Assembly: GCA_016808115.1 (NCBI GenBank)
Contig: JAEQBH010000731.1
Coordinates: 992,001 to 1,056,000, forward strand
Origin: Tetrastigma voinierianum
Taxonomy: Eukaryota; Streptophyta; Magnoliopsida; Vitales; Vitaceae
DNA: 64,000 nt
Direction of reading: 5' to 3'
This document shows positions 24,331 to 36,360 of this stretch, one piece after another (positions within the stretch are counted from its first letter, which is position 1; the number at the start of each line of letters is the position of its first letter). The translations under genes and the position numbers were made by a program. A model generated the notes under the pieces. That model did no database searches and was not told where the DNA came from. It worked only from the letters and a program-made list of their open reading frames with translations.

Positions 24331-26296
24331 TCTCTTTCATTCCATAAATAAATTTGTTTCTTATTCTTTAGACTAAAACTCTTGCAACCCGACAAAGCAC
24401 AAAGTCACGAACAACACAAAGGCTAAATGGTAGACTACTAGGAAATCTACTCTTCTTTTCATTCTTCCAACTGAATCAGTTGAAAGTTCCTATTGAATCA
24501 TTGATCTTGTGGTATTATTAATCCAGAGTCTTCTTCGAAACTATACATAGTAGATCAATTTTCATTCTCACCATGAGGAACTCTGCAAATCTAGTAAGAA
24601 AATGGACTATATTTCTGATTCAGACATTTGATTTTGTTGGTGGATGACACTTGAGACTTCTTTGATGGTTTTTATAAATGAGAGTCTAAGTTTTAATGTC
24701 TCTTTCCTTGTCTCCTTCTAATCAGGTAGTTTACATTGCTAGTTAGGGTTTTCAATGGGTCCCATGGTGCTTTAAAAGCTCTTCCCCAAAATCTCTATTC
24801 AGTTTGAGAAAGTTCAGTTGGAAAGGTATAACTTTTGGTTTTTCCCCTCCATTTTAATAATATAAAGACGTATTATGTTTGTCGGTTTCCATTTGAAGTA
24901 TTTGGATTTTGCATCTTTACTGGCAACTTCCTTGAGGAGATGGATAATTGCATTCCTTTGATTGAATGGATTCTTACTTCTTCAAAACAATAATTTTTTT
25001 TCTCTGGGAGGATGGTTTGGTTCTTATGGGTTAGTTCACAATAATTTACGTATCAAAAAATGGGAAAATCTTCCCAATTTTTTTTGTTAAACAATTTAAG
25101 TTTATCAAATATGGATGATTATAGTGTTCTAGGGTGGGCTCTACTTTAAAAAGGTTGAAGAGTTTACTACTGTAAGGTCACATTTTTTAGGAGTTAACGG
25201 GTTGAGTTTGTGTTTGAGAGGTTATGACGTTTAGAGAGTGCTTTTTCTAGTTTCAGAGCTAAGTTTGCTAGTTTGGTTTGAAGGGAGAAGGCAAAGTGGG
25301 AGCTAAGTTCTGGAACAATTCTCTACTTTATGAATCACACTGCCATTTAGAAAAAATGGGATTCCAGATTTTCCACTCATTGAGTCATGTCAATCTTTTC
25401 ACATGTTAACAAAATAAAAGAAAATAATTCTTAAGTTGGGAAAGGAGGTCACTAAGGCAAAGTGGAGGGCCAAGGATTTCCTCTCCTCCTCTGTTTTTTC
25501 ATACTGTGAATGTACGAAAAAGGAGGCTATAAGCTATTTCAATCCTTGCAATGTGTGCTCTATAGTCATGCCATTTCAAAATCAATTAACCTATGGACCT
25601 AGAGACATGTATTGTCATATCTATAAATTAGTGTAGCTCACGTATTAAAGATTTGTTAATTAAGTTTGTTTTATTTTATGTTTTGATATTATATAAAGTC
25701 AAAATATTTTAAATCTTGTATGGAAAGAGATGATAGGTAAATTAATGCTCACCTAAATACTTTACTTTATTTTTAAAATGTTTTCTATTCATTGAGAAGT
25801 TTGAATAGAATATTACTATCTTTCTCAAAAAAAGAAAAAAAGAAAAGAAGAATATTACTATCAAAATGAGAATATGTACCTTATGGAAAATGAGAAATTA
25901 AGCAAAGTATTTATAAAAATAAGCTATACAAATAAGGATATTACTATGAAAATGAGAATATATACCTTATATACCTTATATACATGAGAATATTGATTAT
26001 GGAAAATGAGAAATTAAGCAAAGTATTTGTTAAAATAAGCTACACAAATAAGGAAAATAAGATTTGGGGGTCCAATAAATATTATATAAAATTTTTAAGT
26101 AGCTAGAATTAAATAAAATAATATAGTTAAAAGGAAAATACATGCTAAAAGGAAAATCATGGCCAATAAAAATTTTCCTTTTCTCAAAACACTTTTTATT
26201 TTCTCTTTTTCTTAGATGTGTTTGATAAAAAAAAAATCATCTTATTTTTTCTTTTCCCCAATGTCATGTCCTTTTCCTTATAAATTAGAGAATTAG
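24331..26296 (+). other. CACTA-2 5' region, no gene recognised
   Basis: About 2 kb without a protein I recognise. Near 24470-24800 it has pyrimidine-rich, intron-like stretches. The open frame 25436-25636 has no family match by eye. Around 25840-26040 there is a local duplication of 'gagaatata.acctta' and 'ggaaaatgagaaattaagca'. It may be a long 5' intron of the transposase gene or captured foreign DNA. Confidence 0.4.
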
Positions 26297-26960
26297 GCCC
26301 TGTTTGATAAAATGAAAAAATTAAGTGCTGAAAAATAAGTGCTGAAAAATTAAGTGCTGAATTTAATAAATATTGAATCTGTACTGTAAAAACTGTTTGA
26401 TAAGTTATTGATAATTGAATGCTGAAGATAAATATATTGTTTGATAACTGTAAATGCTGAATACTGAAAATTATGTATTTTACATATTTACCCTTATTAT
26501 CATTAAATTACATATTATTGAAAATAAATAGAGTTTCTAATAATATTTCATTTTTCACCTACAATTGTGATGTGTAAATAGCATGTTTAAAAATATGTAA
26601 AAAATATTTATTCTAATAATATTATCCAAAAAAAATACATAAATATGTTTAAAAAATAACCAATAGAATCTAAACTTTTTAAAACTATCCAAACTAACCA
26701 AGAGATATTTGCAAAATATTATTTTATTTATAAGGGTTTTTTGATCCAATTTATTTTCATTTTAAAAAAATTTTGTTGACCGTATTCTACATTCCACGTT
26801 AAGTAGGTCTTTACCCACCATAATTTTCACTTGATTTTCATTTTAAAATGTTCAGTGAAGCTTCCTAAAATTTTGTTATCAAACAAATTGAAAAATTAAA
26901 ACCATTGAAAATGAAAATTTTCAATGATTTGAGCATTTTCAATAGTTTATCAAACAGGGC
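26297..26960. mobile_element. MITE with 15-bp terminal inverted repeats
   Basis: GCCCTGTTTGATAAA at 26297-26311 is the exact inverse complement of TTTATCAAACAGGGC at 26946-26960. The flanks are TTAG on both sides. The 664-bp interior is AT-rich, contains repeated AAGTGCTGAA words near the left end and AAAATTTTCA words near the right, and has no coding capacity. Superfamily uncertain: a TTA duplication would suggest PIF/Harbinger. Confidence 0.8.
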
Positions 26961-27449
26961 TTAGCTTTTACCTCAAATATGATTTAAATAATTTTTCATT
27001 AAAAAAAAAGAACAAAAAAGGAATAAAAACCTATAATGCACTAGAATGCATAATGGGAGGTTGTAGGATCGGATTAGGAGGAGAATAAAATATTTTTATA
27101 TTAAGGAATTGAATTTTCTCATATTTGACTTTTATATATAGAATAAAAATATGATATTTTTTTGTTTAAATATTTATTTTTCTAAGCATCGTACTAATTG
27201 TGAGAAATAATTTCTCATGTTTGATTTCAAGCTAAAAATGTACAATTTGAAATATTAATAATTGTTTATTGATTTATGGATTAGTAATACAATTATTATT
27301 ATTATTCTTTATATTTGTTGTTTAAATATAAAGACAGAGACATCAAAATTAATAGTCATCCTAGATGACCACTTATTATCCTTCTCCAATTTAATTCAAA
27401 CACAAAGACATTATATTTAAAGCAAAAAGTTATCCTTAGTTGGAATATA
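26961..27449. other. AT-rich spacer in CACTA-2
   Basis: No gene or repeat recognised, except a run of AT trinucleotides near 27295-27305. It ends at the ATATA duplication of the next LTR. Confidence 0.4.
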
Positions 27450-29238
27450 TGTAAAACCTTGGAAAATTCCAATTTTCTGAAAAATGGTAAAATGATAATT
27501 TCGGTCAAAATCCGAAATTTTCTGAAATCTCCCGGATGAAAACGAGTCGCCCGTTGGAATCGTCTTGGAAATCTATAGCTACCACGTCAATTCGTCGAAT
27601 TTCGAGATAGTCGAATTTCACGTTTTCGAGAGGCAGGGTCTTAGGGTCTTAGTAAAAAGGCAATGAAGACATGTGATGTGACAAAGTCACCCACACCTAC
27701 ATGTACTCATGGCCACATGTTATGAATGATAGGAGGATGAGATGAATGGCCTAGATTGTGCCAAGTGTCAAAAATCAAGAAAAAATTGACTCATTGGGAA
27801 TTAATGAAAAGTTAATGAGAATAAAACAAAGAAGAATAGTGATCTTCTTCTCCAAAGTAGCAAAATCGGGCAGTGAGTGGCTGGTTCAGTTTTTAGAGAG
27901 AGAGAGAGAGATCATTCTCTCTAGATTTCCCACCGTTCGGACCGTCGGTTTGCTTCGGACTAAGAAGTAAAGTTGTTCTACGCGGGTAGGGCTACGCGTG
28001 AACACCGATTTGGTGGAGTTCCGACAACTCCAAGAGGTAGGGATCTTTTCCTACTTGTCTTATTCTTTGGCTAAGAGCCATGTAAATGGTTAGGAATATT
28101 CTGAGGCTTGATTTACCCGTAATTTTGGTCTCAAAACATTTGAACCGAGTGGAGAAAATTTCTACTTGTGTGGCCGTGAACAGTGCCAACCCGAGGGTTT
28201 CACTGTTCACGTGATTTTTGGTGTGAATTTTTATGATGTTGAGTGATTCAAAATGAATTGCTTGTGTTTGTTAACTAGCCGATGTGAGCTAATTTTAGTG
28301 TTATTGATTGTGAATTTGAATAACATGATTTATGTGGATTAATTATGTTAATATATACATGTTTATATATTAGCATGGATATTTTGGAATTGGCATAATG
28401 CATTCCATATGCTGAGTACCACAGAATATTAAGTGAGTGCATGACATGAAAGAAAATAAAGGAAAAATGTTTGTGAAAGGAATTTCAGCGGAAGATTTTA
28501 GGAGAATTGTGTTGGGAGATGGTCAACAATTCCACGTCGGGCCCATGAATTGTTTAGAAGGTTATCCAAAGAATTCGCCTCGGAGGTAGTCGATATGTTA
28601 CCGAATCTCGGTAGTAAGTTTTGAGAACAAGCTTTGTTTTGAAAGCGTATTTTTACTCGCATTTGGCGTAGGCATGTGAAGTCGGTGAAGGACTCAAGAC
28701 ATGGGTTTGGGCATGTAGACATTCAGAGTAGGATCATGTATTTGCTTGAGTGATTGTTTGCCATGACATGTGCACTTAGGTGGGAGTAACCCATGTAGGA
28801 AATTATCCTGCGGTTGCTCCACCACAGTCGAGGGATCCTTTATTTCAGGTACGAGGCTTGATCGGAAGCGGCACTCATTAGAGGTCGTTTTGAGAAGAAA
28901 GCCAACTTGTGGCTTTGATGTTGTTGTATAACATGTATTAGAATTTTATATTTTTAATATATGTTTGTATTAAGAGTAATGTATTAACTCTTGAACCTTA
29001 TTGGTACTTAGTTGATGTATTTTGTGAGTATTGATGTAGGGGCCTAAGTGGCCTTTATTTTACTCGCATGAGCACCCTGTGTGGTTATTGTTAATTGTTG
29101 TGACAGGTTTTGTACCTTGGGTAGAGGCTCCGTACAAGGGCTTTGCCCCCGATTTTCGGTGGTGTCAGGTTGCAGACATCCGCAGTATTCCGCGGGTTGA
29201 CGGGTTGTTAACGGATCCCTGGGTTTTAGGGCATCACA
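27450..29238 (+). mobile_element. Solo LTR 'e' (family S, opposite orientation to a-d)
   Basis: Starts TGTAAAACC and ends GGGCATCACA, bracketed by perfect ATATA copies at 27445-27449 and 29239-29243. It matches the inverse of LTRs a-d: AAAATGGTAAAATGATAATTTC near the start, 'tcactgttcacgtga' around 28200, 'gtgcacttaggtgggagta' near 28765, and TGACGGGTTGTTAACGG near the end. Length is 1789 bp with no internal domain. The open frames on it are by-products. Confidence 0.85.
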
Positions 29239-29268
29239 ATATATATAAGTAATAAGTTATCCTTGGTT

Positions 29269-29270
<2 letters not shown>

Positions 29271-29322
<52 letters not shown>
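29271..29322. repeat. (AT)n microsatellite
   Basis: About 26 AT units, followed by a short (ATC)n at 29385-29402. Confidence 0.95.
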
Positions 29323-29325
<3 letters not shown>

Positions 29326-29902
29326 CATATAATCATTTTTTGTGAAAGATGAAATTAAAAAAATGATATAATATGTATAATAATAATCATCATCATCATC
29401 ATTTAGGCTATTATGATCACGTTAGATAATAATAAATTTTGGTTGCCTTATTATTTATTTTTGTAGGACAATTACTTATGTGCACTTTTAAATTATCAAA
29501 ACTAATTAATTTCATTCAATTTCCTTCATAGTTTTTTGACTGCTTAGATGTTGCTTTAAGTTGAAAGTTGATTCTTAGGCCTTCCTGTTAAAATTTATAT
29601 ATTCGAAATAAGCATATGGTAGAATGAGTGTAAGTTAATCTTGTAAATGATTCGAAAAAAGTTAATCTTGTATAATTAATGCAATATGTAATTAATTTAA
29701 AAAAAATGAAACTAAGTACATTGGTGGTTGACACATATAAATTATGCATTCCTATATGGGATAGGAACCACTCCCTAATTTATAGTATTAAATATTGCTT
29801 GTAAACAAACTAACATAACCAAATAATATATGTTATGTGATATACACACTTGTTATTAATGTGATTATACATCTTCTTTTTGAATTTACTACTCTAAGTA
29901 AC

Positions 29903-29906
<4 letters not shown>
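29323..29906. other. Non-coding AT-rich stretch
   Basis: I see nothing beyond low-complexity words and the (ATC)n run. Confidence 0.4.

Positions 29907-29970
<64 letters not shown>
29907..29970. repeat. (TA)n microsatellite
   Basis: About 32 TA units upstream of the CACTA-2 transposase start. Confidence 0.96.
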
Positions 29971-29974
<4 letters not shown>

Positions 29975-30231
29975 GATTATTTAAATTTATAAATATTCGT
30001 TATATGTTATTCTATAAGAAATTTAGATACATGTAACGAGTCAAAATGATTAGAATAGTAATGCTCATCCCTTACATCTTAGTCACGACATGCTTATAAA
30101 TATTTTATTCGTGGTGATTATTAAGTTATTCTTTTAATAGGAGAAAATAGAGGTTGCTTCTTGCGAATAACATTGAAAATGATGTGTTCTTCCATTGAAG
30201 TTTGATCATATAGAGTAATTTTGTTCTTTAA

Positions 30232-30661
30232 AAATGGATGCGTTCATGGATCTCAAAGGATAGAAAATTCAGAGAATAACAAGATGGAGTAAAATGTTTG
30301 TTGCATTTGCAATGCAAAATTCTGCAAATAAAATCTCCATTAAATGTCGCATACAATGTGGTAATATGATATTCCATACTCTCAAAGACCGAGACCATTT
30401 GTTTCTATGGGGTGATCAAAGTTACACATGGTGACCCAAAAAACGGAGCGGCTCAGTGGCCCTGACCATAAAGCGAACATTATGATAGACTTGATTTGAT
30501 GATCAACGCCGTACAATGAAATGGTTCAAGTACCCATGATTGTCAAAATGATCTGAATTGTTTGCAGATTACTACAAGATGTAGAAAACCATTATATCAC
30601 GGATTTGCGGAAACTTTACAAGATTATACGCTATCAAATTGTACAGCTGAAACACGCTTTG
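30232..30661 (+). pseudogene. CACTA-2 TnpD, N-terminal piece
   Basis: ATG at 30232 starts MDAFMDLKG, close to the usual MDKxWM start of these transposases. Then MFVAFAMQNSANKISIKC, CGNMIFHTLKDRDHLFLWG (Transpos_assoc-like), and after a poorly kept linker LRKLYKIIRYQIVQLKHAL. A stop follows LKG. It is cut at 30661 by LTR d and resumes at 32009. Confidence 0.8.
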
Positions 30662-32008
30662 TGGCGCCACAAAAACGGAAATTAGTTGACAACCCATCAA
30701 CCTGCTTGGAATAATGCGTGGATGTAAGATGACGACACACTCATGAAAGTGGGCAGAGTCTCCTTTATGCGGGGGCTCTACCCCGAGCTACAACACAATC
30801 CCGACATCCCGATCATGAGACATGTACATGAGTAAACCACGGCCACTTGGGCCTTATATCGATACTCATCAAAATACACCAACTATATACCATAGTTCAA
30901 GAGTTAATAATTCCTCTTAATTCAACATATATTAAAGTTTACAACATTCCTAATACATATTTATACAACAACATCAAAGCCACAAGTGGCTTTCTTCTCA
31001 AACGACCTCTAATGGTGCTGCATTCCGTCGCTCCATGCACAAAAATGGTGATCCCTCGACGAAATTATAGGCAAACTGATAGAGATAATTTCCTCGTAGG
31101 TTGCTCCCCACCTAAGTACATATGCATGTGAACAATCACATTCAAAGCGATTTCATGAACCTACTCGAATCTGCATATTCAATCCCATGTCAGGAATTCT
31201 TAGGCTCCCTCACATATGCCTAAGCTAGAATCACGAGTAAAAATATCTGATTTCAAAACAAAAGCTTTTTGTTCTTGAAAACTTACTCTGATTCGATAAA
31301 ATCATTAGGGGCTACCCTCCGGCGAATTCACTGGATAACTCTCAGGCTTGAGTCCTTGATTCTCATCCGAAGTGATCTGTTGGAGCGTCTCGAATTAACC
31401 TGAGTAGGAAAGATGCCTATAACTGGAGTTGTCGGAGACTCCACCCAATTGGTGCCACGCGTAGCCCCACTTCGAGTGTAAATGCTACTTCTTGCTCACG
31501 TCGAGAGCGCGATCAAATGGCTGGAAATCTAGAAATAAGGCACACCTTCTCTCTCTAAAACACAAAACCAGCAGCTACTGCATCATCCTTCACGTTTTGG
31601 CTCTCAAATGGGGAAGATGAACCTTTATTCATCTTTCGTGCTATTATCCTTAAACTTTTTCATTTAATTCCCACGATGTCCACTTTTTCTAGATTTTGAC
31701 GCGCTTTAATCTAATCCAGGTAAAATTTTATCGTCTCTCTCTCATACAGCATGTGTCACACCGTACATGTATTAGGTGACTTTATTACACCACGTATCTC
31801 GAGCCCCGTTTTACGGCAGAGCCTACAATGCCTCGAAAGCGTGAAATTCCTCTTTTGTCTCGAATTCGATAAAATTCGACGTGGTCGCTAGATTTATAAG
31901 ATGATTCAACGGTGAAATCCATTTCATCATAAAGATACGAAAAAATTTGATTTTGGCCCGATGCAATTTGCCCTTTTTTAGAAAATTGGAATTTTCCCGG
32001 GTCTTACA
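30662..32008 (-). mobile_element. Solo LTR 'd' (family S)
   Basis: The right end is GGGTCTTACA at 32008 and the left end is about TGGCGCCAC at 30662. Flanks are CTTTG and CTTTA (one mismatch). It shares with LTRs a-c the words 'atgagtaa...ggccacttggg', 'cttaattcaacatatatt' and 'tttagaaaattggaattttc'. It is the shortest (1347 bp) and the most rearranged copy. No internal domain. Confidence 0.75.
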
Positions 32009-32163
32009 CTTTAGGTGGTCTGATAAGAGCTTTTCAGAGCTTTTGCAAATACTTGGAGATATGTTGCCTTTAAACAATGAATTGCTTTTGTCCATGTATA
32101 AAGCGAAAAAGACATTAAATTCTTTGAGATGTAATGAAAATACATGCATGCCCCGAATGATTG
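32009..32163 (+). pseudogene. CACTA-2 TnpD, second piece
   Basis: Between two LTRs: WSDKSFSELLQILGDMLPLN then LLSMYKAKKTLNSL, the conserved NKSFxxLLxLLxDMLP and YxAKKxL words, followed by CMPRMI where the CPNDCxLYRKE box begins. The next LTR inserts inside that box. Confidence 0.87.
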
Positions 32164-34119
32164 TGTATTGAATCCGGGTGGTAATGACATGTCAACTGCG
32201 AAAGCTATGTCTCTATCTGTTGAGACCTATACATGAGTAAAAATGGCCACTTGGACCCATACATGAATACTCACCAAAAATCTAACCAACTATATCACAA
32301 TAGTTCAAGAGTTATTACATTACTCTTAATACAAACATATATTAAATCTTAGAATTCTAATACATATTTATCACAAAAAACATCAAAGCCCTGTCAGGAC
32401 TTTCTTAAATCGACCTCCTAATGGCGTCGTCTTCTCGAAACGCTCCACAATACTGAAATAATGTTCCCTCGGCGGGGTGAAGCGATGCCCGATGGTGCGT
32501 CTACTTTGGGTTCCTCCTCGCCTAAGTGCACATGCAATGATTCAACATAAACGCATTCAAGCGTCGCGGTGCTACTTGAATGTCTGCGTGTTCATGGATG
32601 AGAATCGACTCGCCTTTCCGGCTTCTCTCGAGCCCTCAGCTCCCTCACGCATGCCTAAATCCGTCTGAGAAAAACATGTTTTTCAAAACAAAGGTTTTGT
32701 TCAGCGATACTCATGAGTTGGTAAATATATTGGAATACCCTCGAGGTGAATTCGCGTCGTTTTTCGAAGCGATGCGTCGTCGACACGAGATGAAGCTGGA
32801 CCACTCTCGAAACCAATTCTTGGAAAATCTTCCCTTGAAATTCCTTTCACAACCATTTTCCATTTTCATTTCTTTCATGCCATGCACTCACACCTAATTT
32901 TCTAGGTTGCCCCGGTGCATATGAAATGCATTATGCCATTTCCAAACAATTCATGTTAATATATAAATTATGCATATACTAACTCACAACATCATGTTAT
33001 TCAATTCTTATCAATAACATCAAAATTAGCTCACTTAAGCTAATCACAATTTATTTCTAATGACTTACACACAATTATATTTTTATATAATTCAACATCA
33101 TCATCTTTAATTTAAATTATAGCCATTAACAATTTCTTTCCCTTACAATTTAAGTCATCCAGAGATTCAAAGCAATCTCAGCTGTTTTATGGAGCCATTT
33201 CGGTCCAACCAAACAAGCAAGGAATTTGTTATTAACGGTCCCTATGCTCTGATGATGGGTTGTCGAGTGGGCAGCTCACTCACCAAGCATCAGCTCCACT
33301 TTGTGGAACCGAAATCCATGGTCATTTCCGACCTAACAACGTCCAAACCATAATTTATTGCATAAATTATCACACAGGCTCCTGAAAAAGTCCCTAATTT
33401 GTCAGCGGGTTCCAAATTTAACAATTGAGTCCCGAGTTTTGGAGCAGATCAAGCAGAGCCACTCCGACCTCAAATCAACTGATCATTTACAAAGCTCCAA
33501 AGCCCAGAAATAGCAGTGGGAGGACCTACCTCTTGGAAGTACATCGAAACTCCCTGAATCGGTGCGTATTGTATCATTAGAACAACTTTGCTTCTTAGCC
33601 TGACCAGGCAGAGCGGTCAAGCCGAAATCTAGAGAAAGTTGCACTTTCCTCTCTCCTAAGCCCTCCATTTTTAATCACCTCCCCTTCTCCCCTCACGCAC
33701 GTACCAGCCAAATAGAGAAGAAAGCTCCTCTTTTTGTCTCCCTCATTGCCACTTGTCAAGTCATCATTGGCTCCTTGAATTCCTTATTCATTTAATCCAC
33801 CAACCTTTGATTTTCCTCTAATTAGGAGATGCCACTTGTCACCCATGGGCCCCACACCTGAGCTCAAGTTGACTCATTCTGCACCTGACACGTGGCACAC
33901 TATGAGCCACTCAAAATGTGCCAAGTGTCTGCGCTCGCTCATTTTCAGCCTGCCATTTTGACTATTTACGAATTGACCGAAATTCAACGTGATGTGTTTC
34001 TGAGATGATTCCAACGATGAAGTTCATTTCATCATCCGAGATCTAGAAAAATTTCGAATTTTGACCGAAATTACCATTTTACCCTTTTTTAGAAAATTAG
34101 ATTTTCTCGGGGTTTCACA
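32164..34119 (-). mobile_element. Solo LTR 'b' (family S)
   Basis: Perfect GATTG flanks at 32159-32163 and 34120-34124. The right end is GGGGTTTCACA. It shares the family landmarks: GAGTAAAAATGGCCACTTGG at the left, 'ccatgcactcacacctaatt' at about 32880, CCGAAATTACCATTTTACCC near 34070. Length is 1956 bp, no internal domain. It lies within the CPNDCxLYR box of the transposase. Part 32470-32830 is unusually rich in CG-containing words compared with the other copies. Confidence 0.85.
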
Positions 34120-34657
34120 GATTGTGTACTTTATCGGAAGGAGTTGAAAGATGCATCCTTATGTCCTACCTGTGGAACTTCGAGGTGGAAGATAGATAAC
34201 ACAGGAACTAAGAGGAGAAGGAGTTCTACTTGAAGTAAAATAATGGTATTTCCCTCCAATTCTAAGATTTAGAATGTTTCAATCATCAAAAAATTGCAAA
34301 AGAGCTGTATGGCATGCTAAAAAGCGATTTTTGATGAGAAAATGTGTCATCCATCGATTCACCATCATGGAAGCAAGTTGATCATAGATGGCGAGTTTTC
34401 CTCGGAACACAAAGCTTGAGACTTGCCATTTCTGCAGATGGCATAAATCCTCATAGTTCATTTAATAGCAAACATAGTTGTTGGCCCATTCTCATGATAA
34501 TTTATAACCTTCCTCCATGGTTGTGCATAAAAAGAAAATTTATGATGTTATCTTTATTAATTTCTGGTCCACAACAACCTAGCAATGACATTGATGTCTA
34601 TTTAGCACCGCTAATAGAAGATCTAATAACATTGTGGGAGGTCGAAGTTCAAGTTCT
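34120..34657 (+). pseudogene. CACTA-2 TnpD, third piece (core start)
   Basis: DCVLYRKELKDASLCPTCGT then SRWK, FPPIPRFRMFQSSKNCKRAV, the LAISADGINPHSSFNSKHS region (D of the DGxNP box present), and LPPWLCIKRKFMMLSLLISG, PLIEDLITLWEVEVQV. These are hallmark words of Transposase_21. It is interrupted at about 34657 by LTR c. There are several shifts. Confidence 0.88.
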
Positions 34658-36360
34658 TGCGGCCCCCAAAACCAGGGTCGGGTTGACAACCCGTCGGCAG
34701 TGGAAAATCTATGTCTCGTATCGCGAGACTCATACCTGAGTAAAAATGGCCTCTTGGGCCCATAAACCAATACTCACCAAAATATACACCCAACTATTTT
34801 CCAATAGTTCAAGAGTTATAACATTTCTCTTAATACAAATACATATTAAAATTTACAATTCTAATACATATTATCCCAAAAACATCAAAGCCACAACCCG
34901 ACTTTCTTCAAAATCGGCCTCTAATGAGTGTCGCCTTCTCGAACGCTCCCTATACCTGAAATAATATTCCCTCGATAGGGTGAGCTATCACCCAGTAGTG
35001 GAATTACCCTAAATTGGTTACTCCCCACCTAAGTGCATATGCAATGATCCAATTTAAACACACATTCAAGTAAATACGATCTGCTTGAGATAATACACTT
35101 GTGACCTGTCAGGAGTCTCGCGACTCACTCACACTTGCCTAAGTCATGCATGAGAAAAATAATCAATCTTTCTTTTCTTTCATGTCATGCACTCACACCT
35201 AATTTCTAGGTTACCCGTTGCACATGAGAATGCATCATGTCATTTCAACACAATTCATATAACACATGCAAATATATCATCATGCCTATATTTACATAAT
35301 TTAAATCACAACAACATGTTATATAAATTATTAATCCATTACACCAAAAATTAGCTCGCATGGGCTAACTAACAAACACGAGCAATTCAATTTGAATTAC
35401 TCGACCAAGCACATTTTCTCACAAAATATTTCGTGAATACTATTCACATGAACAGTGAAACCCTCGGGTTATTGTTGATCACCCGGTTTCACTTTGTGAA
35501 CTGAGGGAATTCATAGCCATTTAAGGCCTCATCACACTTTCCAACACACAATTTATTTCATAATTTATGAAACAAACACCCAAAACAACCCCAACATAGT
35601 CACGGACTGTCCAAATGCGCTTCAAAAATTCCAACAATTTTGTCCCAAGTTTTCAGGACCGATCAAGCTTGGCCCTCGCGGCCTCAAATCCAACTTTCGA
35701 TCATCCACAAAACATAGCAAACAAAATTAGCCTTCAGTAGGATAAAACCCCTACCTCATGGAGTTTATCGAAACTCTTTAAAACCGATGATCACGCGTTG
35801 CCCTCGCCGCGTAGAACGGCTTTCCTTCTTGCTCCGTCGAAATCCGACGGTCCAATCGACCGAAATCTTAAAGAGAAGTGGCACCTTCTCTCTCTAAAAA
35901 TATCAAAACCTAGCCTCTGCAATTCATTTTTCCCCTCCTTCATGTTTTGGTCCTTTTCAATTGTAGGAGATGACTACTATTCACTCTTTTGTCTTTATTC
36001 ATTAAACTTTCCTATAATGCCCCTTATGTCCCCTTTCTTGGATTTTTGACACATGGCACTCTCTCGGTCGTCCATTTCCATCATCTCTCTACTCATGCAA
36101 CATGTATCACATGAGTATATGTTATATGTGACTTTTGTCACATCACATGTCGTTTTAAGGCACCCGATACTCGGTGCCTCGAAAACGATGCAAATTCACA
36201 TCTCGAAGTAGATGAAATTCGTGTTAAATTTGGAATTTCGTGAGACGATTCCAATTGTGAAGTATGTTTCGTCATCCAAGATCTAGAAAAATTTCGGGTT
36301 TTGACCGAAATTACGATTTTGCCATTTTTCAAAAAATTAGAATTTTTCTCGGGTCTTACA
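34658..36360 (-). mobile_element. Solo LTR 'c' (family S)
   Basis: Left end about TGCGGCCCCCAAAACC, right end TCGGGTCTTACA at 36360. It is like LTRs a, b and d along its length. The duplication is not clean by eye (GTTCT left, TTTAC right); the coding sequence resumes with TYDAHQQ after it, so a small change happened at the left junction. Length is about 1.7 kb with no internal domain. Confidence 0.8.
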
